Source of the DNA: Dyadobacter sandarakinus
Lineage (GTDB): Bacteria; Bacteroidota; Bacteroidia; Cytophagales; Spirosomataceae
Length of the DNA stretch: 64,000 bases
Assembly (NCBI RefSeq): GCF_016894445.1
Contig: NZ_CP056775.1
Span: 3,598,001 to 3,662,000, forward strand
Direction: 5' to 3'
Shown here: piece by piece, positions 43,897 to 52,010 of the stretch
Numbering within the stretch: position 1 is the first letter of the stretch
Layout: the number at the start of each line of letters is the position of its first letter
The notes under the pieces: generated by a model
The model's input: only the letters and a program-made list of their open reading frames with translations
What the model was told of the DNA's origin: nothing
Databases searched by the model: none
Made by a program: the position numbers and the translations under genes

Positions 43897-44106
43897 ATGT
43901 CGAAAGTAGAAGCAAACAGGATTAAGGAAATCTTGAATGAGCAAGGGCGAAGTCAGGCATGGCTGGCTGAAAAGCTGGAAAAAAGTTATGTTGTTGTTAC
44001 AAACTACTGCAACAACAACGCACAGCCTAGCATTGAGGTACTAAGGCGAATTGCTTACATTTTGGATGTTGACGTAAGAGAATTGCTGGTCAAGACAAAG
44101 CCATAA
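43897..44106 (+). CDS. Small XRE-family DNA-binding protein
   Basis: The 69-residue protein from ATG 43897 is almost wholly a HTH_3 domain: EILNEQGRSQAWLAEKLEKS, then YVVVTNYCNNNAQPSIEVL and DVDVRELLVKT. A longer frame from 43855 adds 14 residues of unlikely sequence. Very similar small regulators occur widely in Bacteroidota beside restriction-modification or toxin-type genes, where they act as controller proteins. Here the neighbours are small unknown genes, so the target is open. Confidence 0.88.
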   Translation: MSKVEANRIKEILNEQGRSQAWLAEKLEKSYVVVTNYCNNNAQPSIEVLRRIAYILDVDVRELLVKTKP

Positions 44107-44128
44107 AAACTCGCCGGTCTTTCTGGCA

Positions 44129-44287
44129 TTAAGCCATTTTTTTCTTCACAGGGGAAGGATACTTTTCGATTGTCTCAGCCATCCGCAAGGTTTTGCGAAC
44201 AATATTGCTGGCCGCTGTATTTTCCCGGACGAGAGTCGGTTCATGAGATTTTGAAACAGCGCGGTTAATCTTTTGAGCAGTTGACAT
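44129..44287 (-). CDS. 52-residue protein downstream of DUF6934 gene
   Basis: This short gene runs from ATG at 44287 to TAA at 44129, encoding a basic protein that begins MSTAQKINRAVSKSHEPTLV and ends in VKKKMA. It is helix-forming, with no Cys and no membrane segment. It starts 28 bases after the stop of the DUF6934 gene on the same strand, so the two look like a bicistronic unit. I do not recognise a family. The small size and charge would suit an antitoxin or a regulator partner, but there is no direct evidence. Confidence 0.55.
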   Translation of the reverse strand: MSTAQKINRAVSKSHEPTLVRENTAASNIVRKTLRMAETIEKYPSPVKKKMA

Positions 44288-44315
44288 AGCACAAATGTTT
44301 GTATTGAATTTACCA

Positions 44316-44804
44316 CTAATACTTTAATAACAAAAATGCGTCGAAATTAACACCTCTCCGGAACTTAATAAAACCTCCGTGGATGCCGCGTACAAGACCA
44401 TAAATCGCTAAGGCAGGTGGTAGCTGGTCAATGACTTTTGCAATTTCTCTTTGATAAAGCCTCGTTCTCGCAGGCGTGCTTCCCTCCGCATACAGTTCAA
44501 GCTCCGGATATTCAGCAAGAAAGTTGACCGCAATCGCCGCAACCGTTGCAAGAATATGTTGCATATCGCCATTCCTAGTTTCAATAAAATCGTCAATGCC
44601 TTCGTCTTTAAAAACGCCAAAGCCAAGATTGCATCGGGCTTTATTCACCTGCTGCTTTGAGCGTGTGATAAGTACTCTCAACTCAAATCGTCCGTTTCTC
44701 CCTTCACTGCAAAATTTCCAGGCGCCCAGAACATCGATAAGATTGAAATGTTCGGGGTACTCACGAGGATCAACAATTGTGACAGGGTACTTATGCAAGG
44801 TCAT
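44316..44804 (-). CDS. DUF6934 family protein
   Basis: The 162-residue protein matches the DUF6934 pattern as I recall it: an N-terminal beta-rich part with FKFxSEGxxG-like WKFCSEGRNGRFELRV, then CNLGFGVF, the conserved NGDMQHILATVAAIAV, ELYAEGSTPARTRLYQREI near 105-123 and a C-terminal GGFIKFRRGVNFDAFLL. The function is unknown. These genes are found scattered in Bacteroidota, often with a small neighbour. The start codon is only two bases from a 22-base perfect palindrome, which could affect its translation or transcription. Confidence 0.7.
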   Translation of the reverse strand: MTLHKYPVTIVDPREYPEHFNLIDVLGAWKFCSEGRNGRFELRVLITRSKQQVNKARCNLGFGVFKDEGIDDFIETRNGDMQHILATVAAIAVNFLAEYPELELYAEGSTPARTRLYQREIAKVIDQLPPALAIYGLVRGIHGGFIKFRRGVNFDAFLLLKY

Positions 44805-44806
44805 AG

Positions 44807-44828
44807 GCTGCCGGTTTAAACCGGCAGC
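44807..44828. promoter_or_regulatory. 22-base perfect palindrome before DUF6934 gene
   Basis: GCTGCCGGTT-TAAACCGGCAGC reads the same on both strands. It fills most of the 31-base gap between the stop of the 121-residue gene and the start of the DUF6934 gene. There is no T-run after it in the direction of transcription, so an operator or a translation-masking hairpin is more likely than a terminator. Confidence 0.5.
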
Positions 44829-44835
44829 AAAGCTC

Positions 44836-45201
44836 TTAAATCCGCTTCAACTCCGGGTCGTAGAAGCTGCGCCATACGCGGATCGTTTCTTCAGTGGTCT
44901 CAGGTGGGGACGAAAGGTACTCTTTGATTTTTATGAGGTTTTCGGATGCAACATCCTTTACCGCGTATTTAACAAGATCCACCAGCAGCTTGTCGATTAC
45001 CGATGTGCCCGTTTTCCAGTTCTTATCGTATTTCTCAAACCATTCTTCATTGAGAAAAACCACTCCGGAGTATCTGTAAACGTCTGAAAAACCAAATGCG
45101 TCGATCACGATCGGCTCTGTGGGCCACTCTGCGTCGAGCTCCTTGTCGCTGAACTTCTCCCGGCCGTCGCCGAGCAATGCAATAAACCTGAACTGTTTCA
45201 T
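44836..45201 (-). CDS. Protein of unknown function (121 aa)
   Basis: A cytoplasmic 121-residue acidic protein beginning MKQFRFIALLGDGREKFSDK. It has an alpha/beta look: an early beta strand with GDGREK, VVFLNEEWFEKYDKNW in the middle and a helical end. No family is recognised. It is the first gene of a possible minus-strand unit with the DUF6934 gene and the 52-residue gene, although the palindrome between them may split the unit. It diverges from the gene at 45310. Confidence 0.6.
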   Translation of the reverse strand: MKQFRFIALLGDGREKFSDKELDAEWPTEPIVIDAFGFSDVYRYSGVVFLNEEWFEKYDKNWKTGTSVIDKLLVDLVKYAVKDVASENLIKIKEYLSSPPETTEETIRVWRSFYDPELKRI

Positions 45202-45309
45202 TATAGCTGTTAAATTAAGGGACTTGCCAATTTAAACGTTCTGTAAAACTTTCATACCGCGCGACGCCTGAAAACTTGCCTACCTTTGCAGGGTATAACC
45301 AAGATAAGC

Positions 45310-45807
45310 ATGATTACGATTTCCCGCCTCCCGCTCATTGAAAGTGCCGAACAATTTTATGCTGCCGGCATGATCCTTCTGGTTGATGCACTTTTTGTAG
45401 GTGATACGCCCCGCAACATGCGCGAGCTGATCAAAACCAGGTACGGAGGATTTATCTATAACAAGCAGACCTACATTCCCATTACCCTCACAGGTACCCC
45501 CGAAAGCCTGCTTGCCAATGCCGGCAAGCCGATTCATTTTAAGTTTGACCGTGGTTTTGAAAATTATTATGCCTTTGACGGCAACCTGGAAGCGGCGATC
45601 TGGCACAAAAAGCTCTACGACATTACCACCTATATGGGTTTGCAGGAGATTGTCTTCGAGCGTGAAGAAGCATTTATTACAGAAAGGTACCTCGAAAATC
45701 ACCGCGAATTTCCCCAATCGACCGAATCCCTGCTGACACCCGTCAACAAGGCAACTACGATCGGCACAAAAGCCCTGACCGGCTTCAAGCCTGTAAGAAA
45801 GCGCTGA
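45310..45807 (+). CDS. Protein of unknown function (165 aa)
   Basis: The ATG at 45310 (MITISRLPLIESAEQFYAAG) gives 165 residues; the open frame extends to an earlier start at 45286 that overlaps probable promoter sequence. No signal peptide, membrane helix or known motif. An N-terminal helix is followed by beta-rich sequence around GGFIYNKQTYIPITLTGTPE and a helical middle; the C-terminus is basic (GFKPVRKR). The codon use matches the genome. It lies upstream of the Fic gene and may share its accessory setting. Confidence 0.6.
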   Translation: MITISRLPLIESAEQFYAAGMILLVDALFVGDTPRNMRELIKTRYGGFIYNKQTYIPITLTGTPESLLANAGKPIHFKFDRGFENYYAFDGNLEAAIWHKKLYDITTYMGLQEIVFEREEAFITERYLENHREFPQSTESLLTPVNKATTIGTKALTGFKPVRKR

Positions 45808-45812
45808 GTTTT

Positions 45813-45872
45813 GCGGAGAATAAATTAGCTAATCTCCGCAGAAATACGGAGATTAGGCTGTATAATCTCCGC
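45813..45872. promoter_or_regulatory. Array of four inverted half-sites upstream of fic
   Basis: Four copies of an AATCTCCGC-type word alternate in orientation: GCGGAGAAT (45813-45821), AATCTCCGC (45831-45839), CGGAGATT (45847-45854) and AATCTCCGC (45864-45872). They form two inverted repeats ending two bases before the fic ATG. This looks like an operator for a dimeric regulator, probably the winged-helix tail of the Fic protein itself. Confidence 0.6.
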
Positions 45873-45874
45873 AT

Positions 45875-46978
45875 ATGCCGCAGTACATCTATCAGAAAAA
45901 AGACTGGCCTGCATTCAAATGGGATACGGCACGCCTGTCCCCCATGCTGGCTGAGCTGCGTTTTGTTCAGGGTAAGATCATCGGGCAGATGAACGCAATG
46001 GGTTTTTCGGTAAGATCAGATGCTGTGCTGAAAACGCTGACCCAGGATGTACTCAAATCCACTGAGATCGAGGGCGAAATACTGAATCCGGAACAGGTCA
46101 GATCCTCCATAGCCAGGCGGCTGGGACTGGATGCAGCAGGCCTCATACCTGCCGACCGTAACGTGGAAGGTGTGGTGGAAATGATGCTGGATGCTACGCA
46201 GAACTATACCGTGCCCCTTACCAAAGACCGGCTTTTCGGCTGGCAGTCATCTTTGTTCCCGTCAGGCCGCAGCGGCATGTATCAAATTATGGTCGGCAAA
46301 TGGCGCGATAACGAGAAAGGCCCCATGCAGGTAGTATCCGGACCTATGGGACGTGAAACTGTGCATTTTGAAGCACCTGATGCTTCCATGCTTGATACTG
46401 AAATGCAGGTTTTTCTAGACTGGTTTAACACTGAAACTACCATTGATCCCATAATCAAATCGGGTATTGCACATTTGTGGTTTGTAACACTTCACCCATT
46501 TGACGACGGAAATGGACGCATTGCGCGGGCGATTGCGGATATGCAGCTGGCCCGGGCCGAGGACAGTCCGGAGCGGTTTTACAGCATGTCCGCGCAGATC
46601 CGCCAGCAACGAAGTGAGTATTATTCCATTTTGGAAAAAACACAAAAAGGAACACTCGACATTACCGAGTGGCTGAAATGGTACCTGGCGTGCATGCGCG
46701 ATGCCATGAAGCACACGGAGGAAACATCGGCAGCGGTTGTGAAACGTGTCCAGTTTTGGGATAAGCATGCAGAAACTCCCATGAGTGACCGGCAGCGCCG
46801 GATGATCAACAGGATGCAGGAGGATTTTGTTGGCAAACTGACGTCATCCAAATGGGCAAAAATGATGAAATGCTCACAGGATACGGCCAGCCGTGACATT
46901 CAGGACCTGGTTACAAAAGGTATTCTGGAAAAAGAGGCGGCCGGCGGGAGGAGTACCAATTACCGGCTCATTATCTGA
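45875..46978 (+). CDS. fic: Fic family protein (AMP-transferase) with N-terminal DUF4172 and C-terminal HTH
   Basis: This 367-residue protein has a DUF4172-type N-terminal domain (about 1-80), an inhibitory helix motif STEIEGE near residue 66 that would hold the enzyme inactive, the Fic core with the complete HPFDDGNGRIAR loop (about 207-218), and a C-terminal winged helix (about 305-365, MMKCSQDTASRDIQDLVTKG). Fic proteins transfer AMP, or sometimes other groups, from nucleotides to protein side chains. The intact motif predicts activity. The helix-turn-helix and the upstream half-site array suggest self-control. It overlaps the convergent SGNH hydrolase gene by eight bases. Confidence 0.92.
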   Translation: MPQYIYQKKDWPAFKWDTARLSPMLAELRFVQGKIIGQMNAMGFSVRSDAVLKTLTQDVLKSTEIEGEILNPEQVRSSIARRLGLDAAGLIPADRNVEGVVEMMLDATQNYTVPLTKDRLFGWQSSLFPSGRSGMYQIMVGKWRDNEKGPMQVVSGPMGRETVHFEAPDASMLDTEMQVFLDWFNTETTIDPIIKSGIAHLWFVTLHPFDDGNGRIARAIADMQLARAEDSPERFYSMSAQIRQQRSEYYSILEKTQKGTLDITEWLKWYLACMRDAMKHTEETSAAVVKRVQFWDKHAETPMSDRQRRMINRMQEDFVGKLTSSKWAKMMKCSQDTASRDIQDLVTKGILEKEAAGGRSTNYRLII

Positions 46979-47729
46979 GCACCGCCTTTTTCAATGCTTT
47001 TCCCCAGAACTTGCCGAGTATGGCTACGCCCTCTTCGTTGGGGTGGAGAAAAAATACGCCCTGCTGACCATTTTCCGGCTTAAACAGTTTTTCTGCGCGC
47101 TTTTTGAAATACTTATATGCCTTCGTATCTCCCTTGAACACACGTCCGGGCTGGGCAGACTTGTATTCGGAGGTCAATGCGTCAATTTCTGGAATGTAGC
47201 TGTTGAGCCTTTCGAGACCTTCGGCAAGATAGCTGGAACTATTGTAGGTATTGGTACTGTACCAGATCGGATGATGGATCACGACCTTGCTGCCCGGGTA
47301 CCTACCAAGCAGCTCATCCACGATCGTCTTCACATTTGCCTTGTACTTTTCTTTGGAAACCGGCGATCCGTTCGGACCCTGGATTGCACTGTCGTTGGTG
47401 CCAAGCTTCATGGAAAACACGAGCTGATGATCTTTCATTTTAAAGAGACTGTCGGCGGCTTGTGTGGCCAAGGCAAAGTATCTTCCGCTTCCCGGCAGCC
47501 AGTCTACCGTGGTAGAGCCGCTGCGGCCTGCGTTTACAAATGCAACATCCTCCACACCTTTTTGTTTTTTCAGGTAATTAACTGCATGTGTGGGAGGTGG
47601 GAAACCATTGTCGCCCCCTTTTCCCTGCGTAATGCTGTTGCCGATAAAAACAATGGAAAGCTTTTGCTGTGCCAATGCATTGCAAACGATCAGCAGGGAG
47701 AGGATAAAGGTTGTAAAAATGGTTTTCAT
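46971..47729 (-). CDS. Exported SGNH/GDSL hydrolase
   Basis: The 252-residue protein has a signal peptide (MKTIFTTFILSLLIVCNALAQ) and SGNH-hydrolase blocks: block I IVFIGNSITQGKG with the nucleophile Ser, block II Gly in VNAGRSGSTT, block III MKLGTNDS and block V FFLHPNEEG with the His. It should be a periplasmic or secreted esterase, perhaps removing acetyl groups from carbohydrate. The substrate is not readable. Confidence 0.87.
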   Translation of the reverse strand: MKTIFTTFILSLLIVCNALAQQKLSIVFIGNSITQGKGGDNGFPPPTHAVNYLKKQKGVEDVAFVNAGRSGSTTVDWLPGSGRYFALATQAADSLFKMKDHQLVFSMKLGTNDSAIQGPNGSPVSKEKYKANVKTIVDELLGRYPGSKVVIHHPIWYSTNTYNSSSYLAEGLERLNSYIPEIDALTSEYKSAQPGRVFKGDTKAYKYFKKRAEKLFKPENGQQGVFFLHPNEEGVAILGKFWGKALKKAVLR

Positions 47730-47806
47730 GCGGATCGGGAGTTTGTGTTGAATGCTACCGGTAGTTTTAAATCAAATCAAAAAACACCTGTCAGCACGCT
47801 TATACC

Positions 47807-48229
47807 CTATTTCCTCGAAAGAAGTTGCCGGATTGCGGCAAGATGCGAAACAAGGACGATCGGAACGACCAGCGATGGGAGCAGCAAAAATGGAAAATAA
47901 GTGAGGCCGATATTAGGTTGTTTGAATGCAAGTTGCTGGAAGGGAGTTTGAGCCGAGAGGATCGCAATGCTTACGATATTGATCAGTAAAAAAAGGCAAA
48001 TGACATTCCAGATCAGCAGCAAGCTGTTCCCGGCCGATTTTTTTACAAAAACTAAATAATAGACCACCCCAGCCGATATGCCTGAAAGAATATCAAAATT
48101 GCGGCCTTCGAAAGTCATTAAGTCCGGAATCAGCCCCGCAATGAATATATAGTAGAGAACAATCTCTACAGGCAGTCGCACGATATGCAATCGTAAATGC
48201 CAAAATACGGGCGGATTTGCCGGAAGCAA
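47807..48229 (-). CDS. Small multi-pass membrane protein, start uncertain
   Basis: The open frame encodes 140 residues with four predicted membrane helices and the segment PANPPVFWHLRLHIVRLPVE at its head. The only plausible start is a TTG at 48229; in-frame sequence continues upstream for about 9 residues to a TAG at 48257-48259, without ATG. The protein may therefore start at TTG or be cut at its N-terminus. It belongs to an unknown family. It lies just after a truncated Crp/Fnr gene in a disturbed stretch, which supports truncation. Confidence 0.6.
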   Translation of the reverse strand: MLPANPPVFWHLRLHIVRLPVEIVLYYIFIAGLIPDLMTFEGRNFDILSGISAGVVYYLVFVKKSAGNSLLLIWNVICLFLLINIVSIAILSAQTPFQQLAFKQPNIGLTYFPFLLLPSLVVPIVLVSHLAAIRQLLSRK

Positions 48230-48278
48230 GGTAAAACTGTATTCATGCAGGCTGCCCTACTTACCAAATGACAAGAAA

Positions 48279-48386
48279 TCATTTTTTGGCATACTCCTTC
48301 CGAATTCTGCTGAGAGAGGTATCCGTCACCCCAAGATATGACGCAATATATTTCAGGGGGAATCTGGAGGCGATTTCTACGGCCCG
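48279..48386 (-). pseudogene. C-terminal remnant of a Crp/Fnr-family regulator
   Basis: The frame ending in TGA at 48279 encodes AVEIASRFPLKYIASYLGVT and then DTSLSRIRKEYAKK, the recognition helix and tail of a Crp/Fnr winged helix in the Bacteroidota style. Everything before it, the cyclic-nucleotide-binding fold and most of the HTH domain, is missing: the homology stops where a 17-base inverted repeat begins at 48381. Confidence 0.7.
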
Positions 48387-48428
48387 GTACATTCATCCAT
48401 CGGAACCGTCTGATGAATGTACCGGGCC
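48381..48428. repeat. 17-base perfect inverted repeat
   Basis: GGCCCGGTACATTCATC and GATGAATGTACCGGGCC form a perfect 17-pair stem with a 14-base loop. There is no T-run. It abuts the broken end of the Crp/Fnr remnant, so it may be a palindromic repeat element or the scar of one. Confidence 0.6.
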
Positions 48429-48456
48429 AGGGAATTCATATCTACCATAAAGGCTA

Positions 48457-48684
48457 TCAATTAAGAAACCGCCGTACAATCCAGATGACCGCATTCAGCA
48501 GTGCGCTGAGGAGCAGCATTGTTGTAATTGGAAAGAAAAATCTGAAATTCTCTTTCTCTACCCGGATATCTCCGGGAAGTCGGCCGAGCCAGTGCAGCTT
48601 GTCGCTCAGAAAGTAAATGACAATGCCTGCCAGTACCAGGGCCAGTCCGATCAGTATAATATATTTTCCTGTGGCCTGCGACAT
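48457..48684 (-). CDS. DUF2905 family small membrane protein
   Basis: From ATG 48684 the protein has 75 residues: two membrane helices flanking the family's conserved loop, LGRLPGDIRVEKENF, which is diagnostic for DUF2905. Function unknown. The start lies a few bases from the stop of the DinB-like gene, so translation is probably coupled. The open frame upstream to 48708 would overlap that gene. Confidence 0.85.
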   Translation of the reverse strand: MSQATGKYIILIGLALVLAGIVIYFLSDKLHWLGRLPGDIRVEKENFRFFFPITTMLLLSALLNAVIWIVRRFLN

Positions 48685-48685
48685 A

Positions 48686-49213
48686 TCATACTGGCAAACC
48701 CAGTGCAATTTTGATGTGCGCCAAATGGTGCTGTACGTGCCAGGCCGACATGGCCAGTGCCTGCGCCTGCGTTATCCAGATTTTCCGCAGCCCGTGGAAG
48801 TAGCTGATGGCCAGTTGCTCGTCTGTGAGCGTGCGCGCAAAAAAAGCGTAGCGGCTGTGTACCCCTTCAAATATCCGCAGTGAATCCTCCACCGGTGCTG
48901 CCAGTGAGTCGGCAGCATGCGCCCAGGCATTCATATCTACAAGCGTGGGCTCTTTGTAATCCGGCTCGGTCACGGCCTTTTTAATCCTGAAGTAATGCAC
49001 AAACTGCAGATCAGCAACATGATGAACGAGCTGGCGGACAGTCCATGCACCTTCGCGGTAAGTCCTGGCGAGGTCCTCATTGTCAAGATCCTGCACCAGG
49101 GTGCGGTAGTGCGCAGGCGCGTCTGCAATAATATCTATCAGTGCGGCAACTTCATCGCGGGAATATTGCTCCTGAAGTGCCAGCGGCCCGATGGGGAATC
49201 TGGGATCAGTCAT
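48686..49213 (-). CDS. YfiT-like DinB-fold protein (putative bacillithiol transferase)
   Basis: The ATG at 49213 gives 175 residues and overlaps the YfhO gene by eight bases. The four-helix DinB fold is seen with three metal-binding His positions: WTVRQLVHHVADLQ near 64-77 and AWHVQHHLAHI near 158-168. The start, DPRFPIGPLALQEQYS, is typical of the YfiT/BstA branch, which transfers bacillithiol to electrophiles in bacteria that make this thiol. Whether this organism makes bacillithiol is not shown in the window. Confidence 0.82.
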   Translation of the reverse strand: MTDPRFPIGPLALQEQYSRDEVAALIDIIADAPAHYRTLVQDLDNEDLARTYREGAWTVRQLVHHVADLQFVHYFRIKKAVTEPDYKEPTLVDMNAWAHAADSLAAPVEDSLRIFEGVHSRYAFFARTLTDEQLAISYFHGLRKIWITQAQALAMSAWHVQHHLAHIKIALGLPV

Positions 49214-51692
49214 TTGGAGAATTTTTTTTAGCCTGAACAAAAACAGCACCTGCAATCAGCGCGAGCAATAAAATGGAGCTCACCAGGTCCACTTTGCTGC
49301 CCGCAGTTACTGATACCGGCTCGAAACTGAATTGAATCGTATGCTTACCAGCCGGCACGCGCAAGGCACGCAGCACATAGTTGGCGCGAAGCATGGGGGC
49401 CGGTTTTCCGTCGATCGTCACTTTCCACTCGTCCCGCACGTTATAGTAAATTTCGGAGAAAACCGCCAGGCCCTCGCCTGATGCATTGCTTTCATACACC
49501 AGCTCATTGGGCTTATAGCTGATCAGGCTGATTTTGGCTGTGGAGTCGGGTTTGAGGACAAGTCCCTTGAGCACGGCAGCAAAGCGCTGGTCGAGCACAG
49601 CTTCTTCCCGCGGCCGGAGTGAATCCAGCGCGCGCATTTCGGCATCTGCATTGGGGACAATGCGGTAGCTGCTCACAAACCATGCATGTCCCAATGCCTG
49701 CGGATTGGGCTGAACCAGCTTGTTGCCCTGCTGGTCGGCAGTAATAATATATTTGGTATTCAGCATATTGAGCATACCAGGATTGGCATTCTGCTTGGCA
49801 ATCTGCCGCTCAAACAACTCCTGGTAGCGCCTCAGCTTGGCACCATGGTACCCCCCGATGGATTTATGGAAATAGGATGCCTCCGCACTTTGAAACGGAG
49901 AGGTGGAAGCATCAAGTACTTTGTAATCCGGGTCGGGATCTTTGAGTATCTGCTCGTCGGCCGGCGACGGGGTGGTAGGCCCCTGGGCTGCATAGCTTCC
50001 TACAAAATCGTCACTGTTAAGGTACCGTTTGTCAATACCAAAAAGATCGAAGATGACCAGTAAGAGCAATACCGTGTAAAATGCCACCGGTTTTACCTTA
50101 TTTTTCATCCAAAACCACACAAGCCCGGCTGTAAGCAGCACAAAAATCAGGCTGCGCAATGCATCCGCTTTCATCAAGCCCACTCTGTCCTCAACAATTG
50201 AACTCATGATTTGCTGCGCAAAAACCTTATCCCCGGTCTGCTGTGCAAACTGTTCTGTAAAGGCAGGATCATTGGCAGATTGAAAGCTGAAAAACACTGA
50301 AGGCATCAGGGCAAGCAGCAGCGTGATCACGACCATGATCCCGGAAGAGATCAGAAACGGACGCTGGAAATCGTTCCAACTCACTCTTTTCTGCACGAGG
50401 GCTGCCAATCCCATCATACCGATCAGTACCATCAACATCTGCACCAGTGACACAACCATCGTCATTGCACGGAACTTGTTGAACATCGGAAAGTAATCGA
50501 AGAACAAGTAATTAAGGGAGGCGAAGTTTTTGCCAAGTGCCCACACAATATAGAGCAGCACCACGCCGGCGGCCCAGTATTTTACCGGACTCTTGATAAT
50601 AAAAAGACCCAGTATAAAGAGAAAAACTACAATGACACTGGCATAGTTGGGGCCACCCATAATGGGCTGTTCTCCCCAATAGAGTGGTTTTTGCTGTAAA
50701 AAGCTCAATGCAGCAGCGGGTTCCACACCGCGGGTAGTGAGCGTTTTGTAAGTCTCGGAAGTATTGCCCAGCGGACCATACGAAGTACCACCATATGCAT
50801 TCGGTATGATCAAGGTCAGCAGCTCGCCGACTCCGTAGCTGTATGCAAAAGCATAATCCTTGCCCAGACCGCTGCCTTCCGTAGCTGCCTGCGCCTGGGG
50901 ATCAGCAGCAAGCTCGGACTTACCGCGGATGGTTTCCTTGGTATAATCATACGCATTCCAAAGACGTGTTGTGTGCGTTCCAACAGAAATGATAGCAGCA
51001 AACAACAAGCCTCCGAGTATAGGTACAAGTGCCTTAGCCTTACCGCTCCGGATGAACAAAATGCTTTCCAGCACCACAAGAATCACAATACCGATACCCA
51101 GGTAGTAGGTGATCTGCACATGGTTTGCATAAAGCTCCAGAGAAAGGAATAAGGCTGTAAGTGCTGCACCAGCCAGCCAGTTTTTCCGAAATGCAAGCAA
51201 TACGCCCGCAAGTACTCCGGGAGCGTACATCACGGCAATTACCTGTGATACGTGCCCTGCCTCAAGATTGATGACGTTGAAAGCCGAAAAAGCGAAAGCA
51301 ACTCCTCCAATGGCCGAAAGCCATCCGCCTGCTCCCACCACCAGCAGAAGCACGTAGGTACTTACCATGCCGATCAGGAAGTAATTGGCCGGGGCAGGCA
51401 GTATCTTATTGACCAGCTGGCCCAGCTTGGTGGAAATGCTCGTCGGATAATCCGCTGCAATCAGGTAGGCTGGCATGCCGGCAAACATGCTGTTGGTCCA
51501 GCCTGACCACTCCCCTGTTTGTTTATGGTAATTAAGTACTTCTCTGGCAGCTCCCTGTGCCTGAATGTCGTCGTGCATGTTGAGCTTCTTGCCCTGGAGG
51601 GTAGGCGGCACGTATAAAATGGCCAGGATCATGAAGCCGATTACTGCAACCAGGTGCGGCCAGGCACGTTGCCAGGAGATCAGATTTTTCAT
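49206..51692 (-). CDS. YfhO family membrane protein
   Basis: The 828-residue protein has about 12-14 membrane helices and a C-terminal extracytoplasmic beta-rich domain. The start (LYVPPTLQGKKLNMHDDIQA) carries the Asp-rich first loop of GT-C-type glycosyltransferases, with MFAGMPAYL later. YfhO proteins are thought to add sugars to cell-envelope polymers such as teichoic acid in Firmicutes; the role in Bacteroidota is unknown. It heads an operon with overlapping DinB-like and DUF2905 genes. Confidence 0.85.
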   Translation of the reverse strand: MKNLISWQRAWPHLVAVIGFMILAILYVPPTLQGKKLNMHDDIQAQGAAREVLNYHKQTGEWSGWTNSMFAGMPAYLIAADYPTSISTKLGQLVNKILPAPANYFLIGMVSTYVLLLVVGAGGWLSAIGGVAFAFSAFNVINLEAGHVSQVIAVMYAPGVLAGVLLAFRKNWLAGAALTALFLSLELYANHVQITYYLGIGIVILVVLESILFIRSGKAKALVPILGGLLFAAIISVGTHTTRLWNAYDYTKETIRGKSELAADPQAQAATEGSGLGKDYAFAYSYGVGELLTLIIPNAYGGTSYGPLGNTSETYKTLTTRGVEPAAALSFLQQKPLYWGEQPIMGGPNYASVIVVFLFILGLFIIKSPVKYWAAGVVLLYIVWALGKNFASLNYLFFDYFPMFNKFRAMTMVVSLVQMLMVLIGMMGLAALVQKRVSWNDFQRPFLISSGIMVVITLLLALMPSVFFSFQSANDPAFTEQFAQQTGDKVFAQQIMSSIVEDRVGLMKADALRSLIFVLLTAGLVWFWMKNKVKPVAFYTVLLLLVIFDLFGIDKRYLNSDDFVGSYAAQGPTTPSPADEQILKDPDPDYKVLDASTSPFQSAEASYFHKSIGGYHGAKLRRYQELFERQIAKQNANPGMLNMLNTKYIITADQQGNKLVQPNPQALGHAWFVSSYRIVPNADAEMRALDSLRPREEAVLDQRFAAVLKGLVLKPDSTAKISLISYKPNELVYESNASGEGLAVFSEIYYNVRDEWKVTIDGKPAPMLRANYVLRALRVPAGKHTIQFSFEPVSVTAGSKVDLVSSILLLALIAGAVFVQAKKNSPND

Positions 51693-52010
51693 TGGAGATG
51701 GTTAAGCTGGCGGCGTCAAACCGCAGGTTTTTTAACTCAAAACGAAGGTCGGGCCAAATATCACTTTTCCGTAATGAACATTTTTAAAAACCGTCGTTTC
51801 AGGTATATTAAATTTATATTAATGGGCGCAAATATATGTGTAATCATATATGTTTGAAGTGTAAATACGTAAACTTAGATCGGCATTTTTTTGACAGAAT
51901 TAAGAATTGAGTCATATATTTTAAGAAAATACCGGATAAATTTGCGGAAATCATTCCTTTCAAGTTTCAAAGGAACTATACAGAGACAGATCGAAGTAAC
52001 CCGAAATTAA
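51693..52010. other. Divergent promoter region of YfhO and pfkA
   Basis: A/T-rich and without genes. It includes the inverted pair ATATATG / CATATAT near 51833-51851 and a -7 element for pfkA at 51937. Confidence 0.5.
51937..51944 (+). promoter_or_regulatory. Candidate -7 element for pfkA
   Basis: TAAATTTG matches TAnnTTTG and lies 67 bases before the pfkA ATG. A TTTT run about 15 bases upstream is a weak -33 candidate. Confidence 0.35.

Noticed and set aside
43716..43925. Plus-strand frame overlapping the XRE gene start
   Set aside because: Its translation is low quality and it would overlap the better supported XRE gene; the opposite-strand 37-codon frame is more protein-like.
45813..45872. 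CRISPR-like repeats before fic
   Set aside because: The words are 8-9 bases, alternate in orientation and have no spacers of constant size, so they are operator half-sites rather than a CRISPR array.
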